A model generated the notes under the pieces. That model saw only the letters and a list, made by a program, of their open reading frames with translations. It searched no databases and had not been told where the DNA came from. Made by a program: the position numbers and the translations under genes. A DNA stretch of 64,000 bases from Clostridium sp. Marseille-P3244 (GTDB taxonomy: Bacteria; Bacillota; Clostridia; Lachnospirales; Lachnospiraceae), in NCBI RefSeq assembly GCF_900120155.1, contig NZ_LT635549.1, forward strand, positions 1,892,688 to 1,956,687. The letters are read 5' to 3'. Below are positions 61,946 to 64,000 of this stretch, piece after piece; position 1 is the first letter of the stretch, and the number at the start of each line of letters is the position of its first letter.

Positions 61946-63064
61946 ATGGAAGAAAACACACAGAAATTTCTGGAAAGAATGAACGAACTGGTTGCGCTTG
62001 GAAAAAAGAAAAAGAGTATACTGGATGTTCAGGAGATCAATGATTTCTTTTCGGATATGGAACTCACCACAGAACAGATGGAGAAAGTGTTTGACTACCT
62101 GGAAGCAAACAATATCGATGTACTGCGCATCGGCGGTGATACGGACGATGACGCGGACGTGGATATCGATGATATCATATCCGATGAGGAAGAAGTGGAT
62201 ATGGAGAACATCGATCTGTCAGTTCCGGAAGGGGTGAGCATTGAGGATCCGGTCCGCATGTATTTAAAAGAGATCGGAAAGGTCCCCCTTCTGAGCGCGG
62301 AGCGTGAGATCGAACTGGCGAAAAGGATGGAAGACGGAGATGAAGACGCGAAGAAAGAACTGGCGGAAGCAAATCTTCGTCTGGTTGTCAGTATTGCAAA
62401 GCGGTATGTTGGCAGAGGAATGCTGTTCCTTGATCTGATCCAGGAAGGAAACCTGGGACTGATCAAGGCTGTGGAGAAGTTTGATTATCATAAGGGTTAT
62501 AAATTCAGCACATATGCCACATGGTGGATCCGTCAGGCGATCACAAGGGCGATCGCGGATCAGGCAAGGACTATCCGTATTCCCGTACACATGGTGGAGA
62601 CAATCAACAAACTGATCCGTGTGTCGAGACAGCTTCTTCAGGAGCTGGGAAGGGAGCCTATGCCTGAAGAGATCGCGAAAGAACTGGACATGCCCGTAGA
62701 GCGTGTGCGTGAGATCTTGAAAATATCCCAGGAACCGGTGTCTCTGGAGACTCCGATTGGTGAGGAAGAGGACAGCCATCTGGGAGATTTTATCCAGGAT
62801 GACAACGTTCCCGTGCCGGCGGAAGCGGCAGCGCAGACTCTTCTTAAAGAGCAGCTGGATGAAGTGCTGGATACATTGACAGAGAGAGAACAGAAAGTGC
62901 TGCGGCTGCGGTTTGGAATGAATGACGGACGGGCCCGCACGCTGGAGGAAGTAGGCAAAGAGTTTGATGTGACCAGAGAGCGTATCCGCCAGATCGAGGC
63001 CAAGGCTCTCCGCAAGCTTCGCCATCCCAGCAGAAGCCGGAAACTCCGGGATTATCTGGATTAA
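61946..63064 (+). CDS. rpoD: Primary RNA polymerase sigma factor (sigma-70/SigA)
   Basis: 372 residues. A short acidic N-terminal region 1.1 is followed by region 1.2 ([17 protein letters not shown]), region 2 ([67 protein letters not shown]), and region 4.2 ([40 protein letters not shown]). It recognises the TTGACA/TATAAT promoters seen throughout the window. GAAGGAAGGATGGACAC precedes ATG 61946. Confidence 0.98.
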   Translation: MEENTQKFLERMNELVALGKKKKSILDVQEINDFFSDMELTTEQMEKVFDYLEANNIDVLRIGGDTDDDADVDIDDIISDEEEVDMENIDLSVPEGVSIEDPVRMYLKEIGKVPLLSAEREIELAKRMEDGDEDAKKELAEANLRLVVSIAKRYVGRGMLFLDLIQEGNLGLIKAVEKFDYHKGYKFSTYATWWIRQAITRAIADQARTIRIPVHMVETINKLIRVSRQLLQELGREPMPEEIAKELDMPVERVREILKISQEPVSLETPIGEEEDSHLGDFIQDDNVPVPAEAAAQTLLKEQLDEVLDTLTEREQKVLRLRFGMNDGRARTLEEVGKEFDVTRERIRQIEAKALRKLRHPSRSRKLRDYLD

Positions 63065-63081
63065 TACGAGGAAGAAAACAT

Positions 63082-63804
63082 ATGGAACTGTCAAATAGAA
63101 TGAGTGCGGTGGCATCCCTTGTGACTGAAGGCTTAAGGCTGGCGGATATCGGGACAGATCACGGATATATTCCGATCAGCCTCGCAGAGAGCGGACAGAT
63201 CCCGGCAGCGATTGCCATGGATGTGAATAATGGACCGCTGTTAACAGCAGAGAAAAATATAAGAGTCCATGGCTTAGGACATCGGATCAGTACCCGGATC
63301 TCCGATGGGTTTTCCGCACTGAGGCCGGGAGAAGCAGACACGGCAGTGATCGCAGGCATGGGGGGTGCTTTGACGGTCCGGATATTGAGGGAAGGCATGA
63401 CAGTTGTGCGTTCCCTGAAGGAGTGTATCCTTCAGCCCCAGTCTGAGATCAGAATGGTAAGAGCCTTTCTATTGGAGGAAGGCTTTTTGTTTATCCGGGA
63501 AGTTATGGTGAAAGAGGACGGGAAATATTATGTGGTGATGAAAGTTAAGCCACCATCGGAGAAGGAAAATCACAGGAATGACGGCAGTAAGATCTGGGAT
63601 GAAACAGAACTAAAATATGGCAGGCTTCTTCTGGAAAACCGGGACCCTGTTCTGGAAGAGTATCTGAACAGGGAGAAGACTCTCTGTGAAAAGATCCTTA
63701 AGAGACTGGAAGGACAGAAGACAGGGCGGGTACTGGAGAGAAGGAGACAATTGGAACAGGAACTTGTATGGATCAGGAAGGGGATGGATCAGTATGCTGT
63801 GTAG
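63082..63804 (+). CDS. trmK: tRNA (adenine(22)-N1)-methyltransferase
   Basis: 240 residues, SAM-dependent. It opens LSNRMSAVASLVTEGLRLADIGTDHGYIPISLAESG, the TrmK form of methyltransferase motif I, then AVIAGMGGALTVRILREG and LQPQSEIRMVRAFLLEEGF. A helical C-terminal tail follows. It sits between rpoD and a Nif3-like gene, its usual neighbours in Bacillota, and overlaps the latter by 11 bases. Confidence 0.93.
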   Translation: MELSNRMSAVASLVTEGLRLADIGTDHGYIPISLAESGQIPAAIAMDVNNGPLLTAEKNIRVHGLGHRISTRISDGFSALRPGEADTAVIAGMGGALTVRILREGMTVVRSLKECILQPQSEIRMVRAFLLEEGFLFIREVMVKEDGKYYVVMKVKPPSEKENHRNDGSKIWDETELKYGRLLLENRDPVLEEYLNREKTLCEKILKRLEGQKTGRVLERRRQLEQELVWIRKGMDQYAV

Positions 63805-64000
63805 AGAGATCATTCAGGTGATCAAGGCTTCTTTTCCGGAAGAGGCAGCTATGGATTTTGACAATGTGGGTCTTCTTGCGGGCAGAGCAGGAAAAGAAGT
63901 AAAGAGAGTATATCTGGCGCTGGACGCGACGGACAGGATAATCGATGAAGCGGTAAACGAGGGAGCGGACATGCTGATCACACATCATCCGCTTATCTTT
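63794..64000 (+). CDS. Nif3-like dinuclear metal-centre protein (5' part only)
   Basis: Cut by the window edge; 69 codons are visible. The translation begins MLCREIIQVIKASFPEEAAMDFDNVGLLAG and reaches VYLALDATDRIIDEAVNEGADMLITHHPLIF, the Nif3/YqfO metal-binding HHP motif. ATG 63794 overlaps the trmK stop. Often annotated as GTP cyclohydrolase I type 2, but the function is unsettled. Confidence 0.92.
   Translation, partial: MLCREIIQVIKASFPEEAAMDFDNVGLLAGRAGKEVKRVYLALDATDRIIDEAVNEGADMLITHHPLIF

Noticed and set aside
1-64000. CRISPR array, prophage, or integrative element
   Set aside because: No short spaced repeat array, phage structural gene, integrase or attachment-site pair was seen; the only mobile units are the insertion sequence, the group II intron and possibly the palindromic block.

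Overview
The window looks like chromosome from a Lachnospiraceae-type gut Clostridium (Bacillota). Supporting signs are strong GGAGG ribosome-binding sites with frequent TTG/GTG starts, an infC-rpmI-rplT operon behind a leader attenuator, a Trp T-box, a dgt-dnaG-rpoD-trmK-nif3 run, UPF0210 and UPF0237 genes, and a giant fused BadF/BcrA-type activase. The placement comes from gene content and order; no rRNA lies in the window.

Layout. 51-3351 holds gpmI, greA, a HAD phosphatase and a small membrane protein. 3423-7670 (minus) is a 1415-residue acyl-CoA dehydratase activase-like protein. An IS1634-like insertion sequence (7906-9885) sits between it and a rhomboid-like gene and is flanked by a perfect 175-bp direct repeat carrying both divergent promoters. 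10107-22606 is housekeeping: pyk, lysA, tRNA-Leu(CAA), an Fe-S aldo/keto reductase, polA, coaE, a walJ-like hydrolase, UPF0237/UPF0210 and degV. 22605-23259 is a non-coding block made of long hairpins and bounded by 13-bp terminal inverted repeats, lying between two convergent genes. Then come an NSS transporter, infC-rpmI-rplT, a DUF2804 gene, an ECF sigma/anti-sigma pair, T-box-controlled trpB2, tRNA-Leu(AAG), and a group IIC intron just past the tRNA terminator.

32740-54960 is the most unusual part: about 22 kb that reads as one catabolic locus. It holds its own PTS enzyme I and HPr, two tandem YajC-like membrane proteins, DeoR and SorC regulators, and a GlpA-like/FAD-NAD/DUF1667 oxidoreductase trio. 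It also holds two distinct RuBisCO-like proteins, a GlpA-GlpB-GlpC-like set whose GlpC-like member has lost the Fe-S cysteines, a HAD phosphatase, a galactitol-type PTS (IIA, IIB, IIC), a CoA-disulfide-reductase/rhodanese fusion, a C_GCAxxG_C_C protein and a second, unpaired IIC. My inference is that a polyol-like substrate is imported and phosphorylated by the PTS, oxidised by the flavoprotein complex(es), and then isomerised or cleaved by the RuBisCO-like enzymes. The substrate cannot be read from the sequence.

55071-64000 returns to ordinary chromosome: HAD phosphatase, nitroreductase, two divergent XRE regulators, polyphosphate:AMP phosphotransferase, dgt, dnaG, rpoD, trmK and the start of a Nif3-like gene cut by the window edge.
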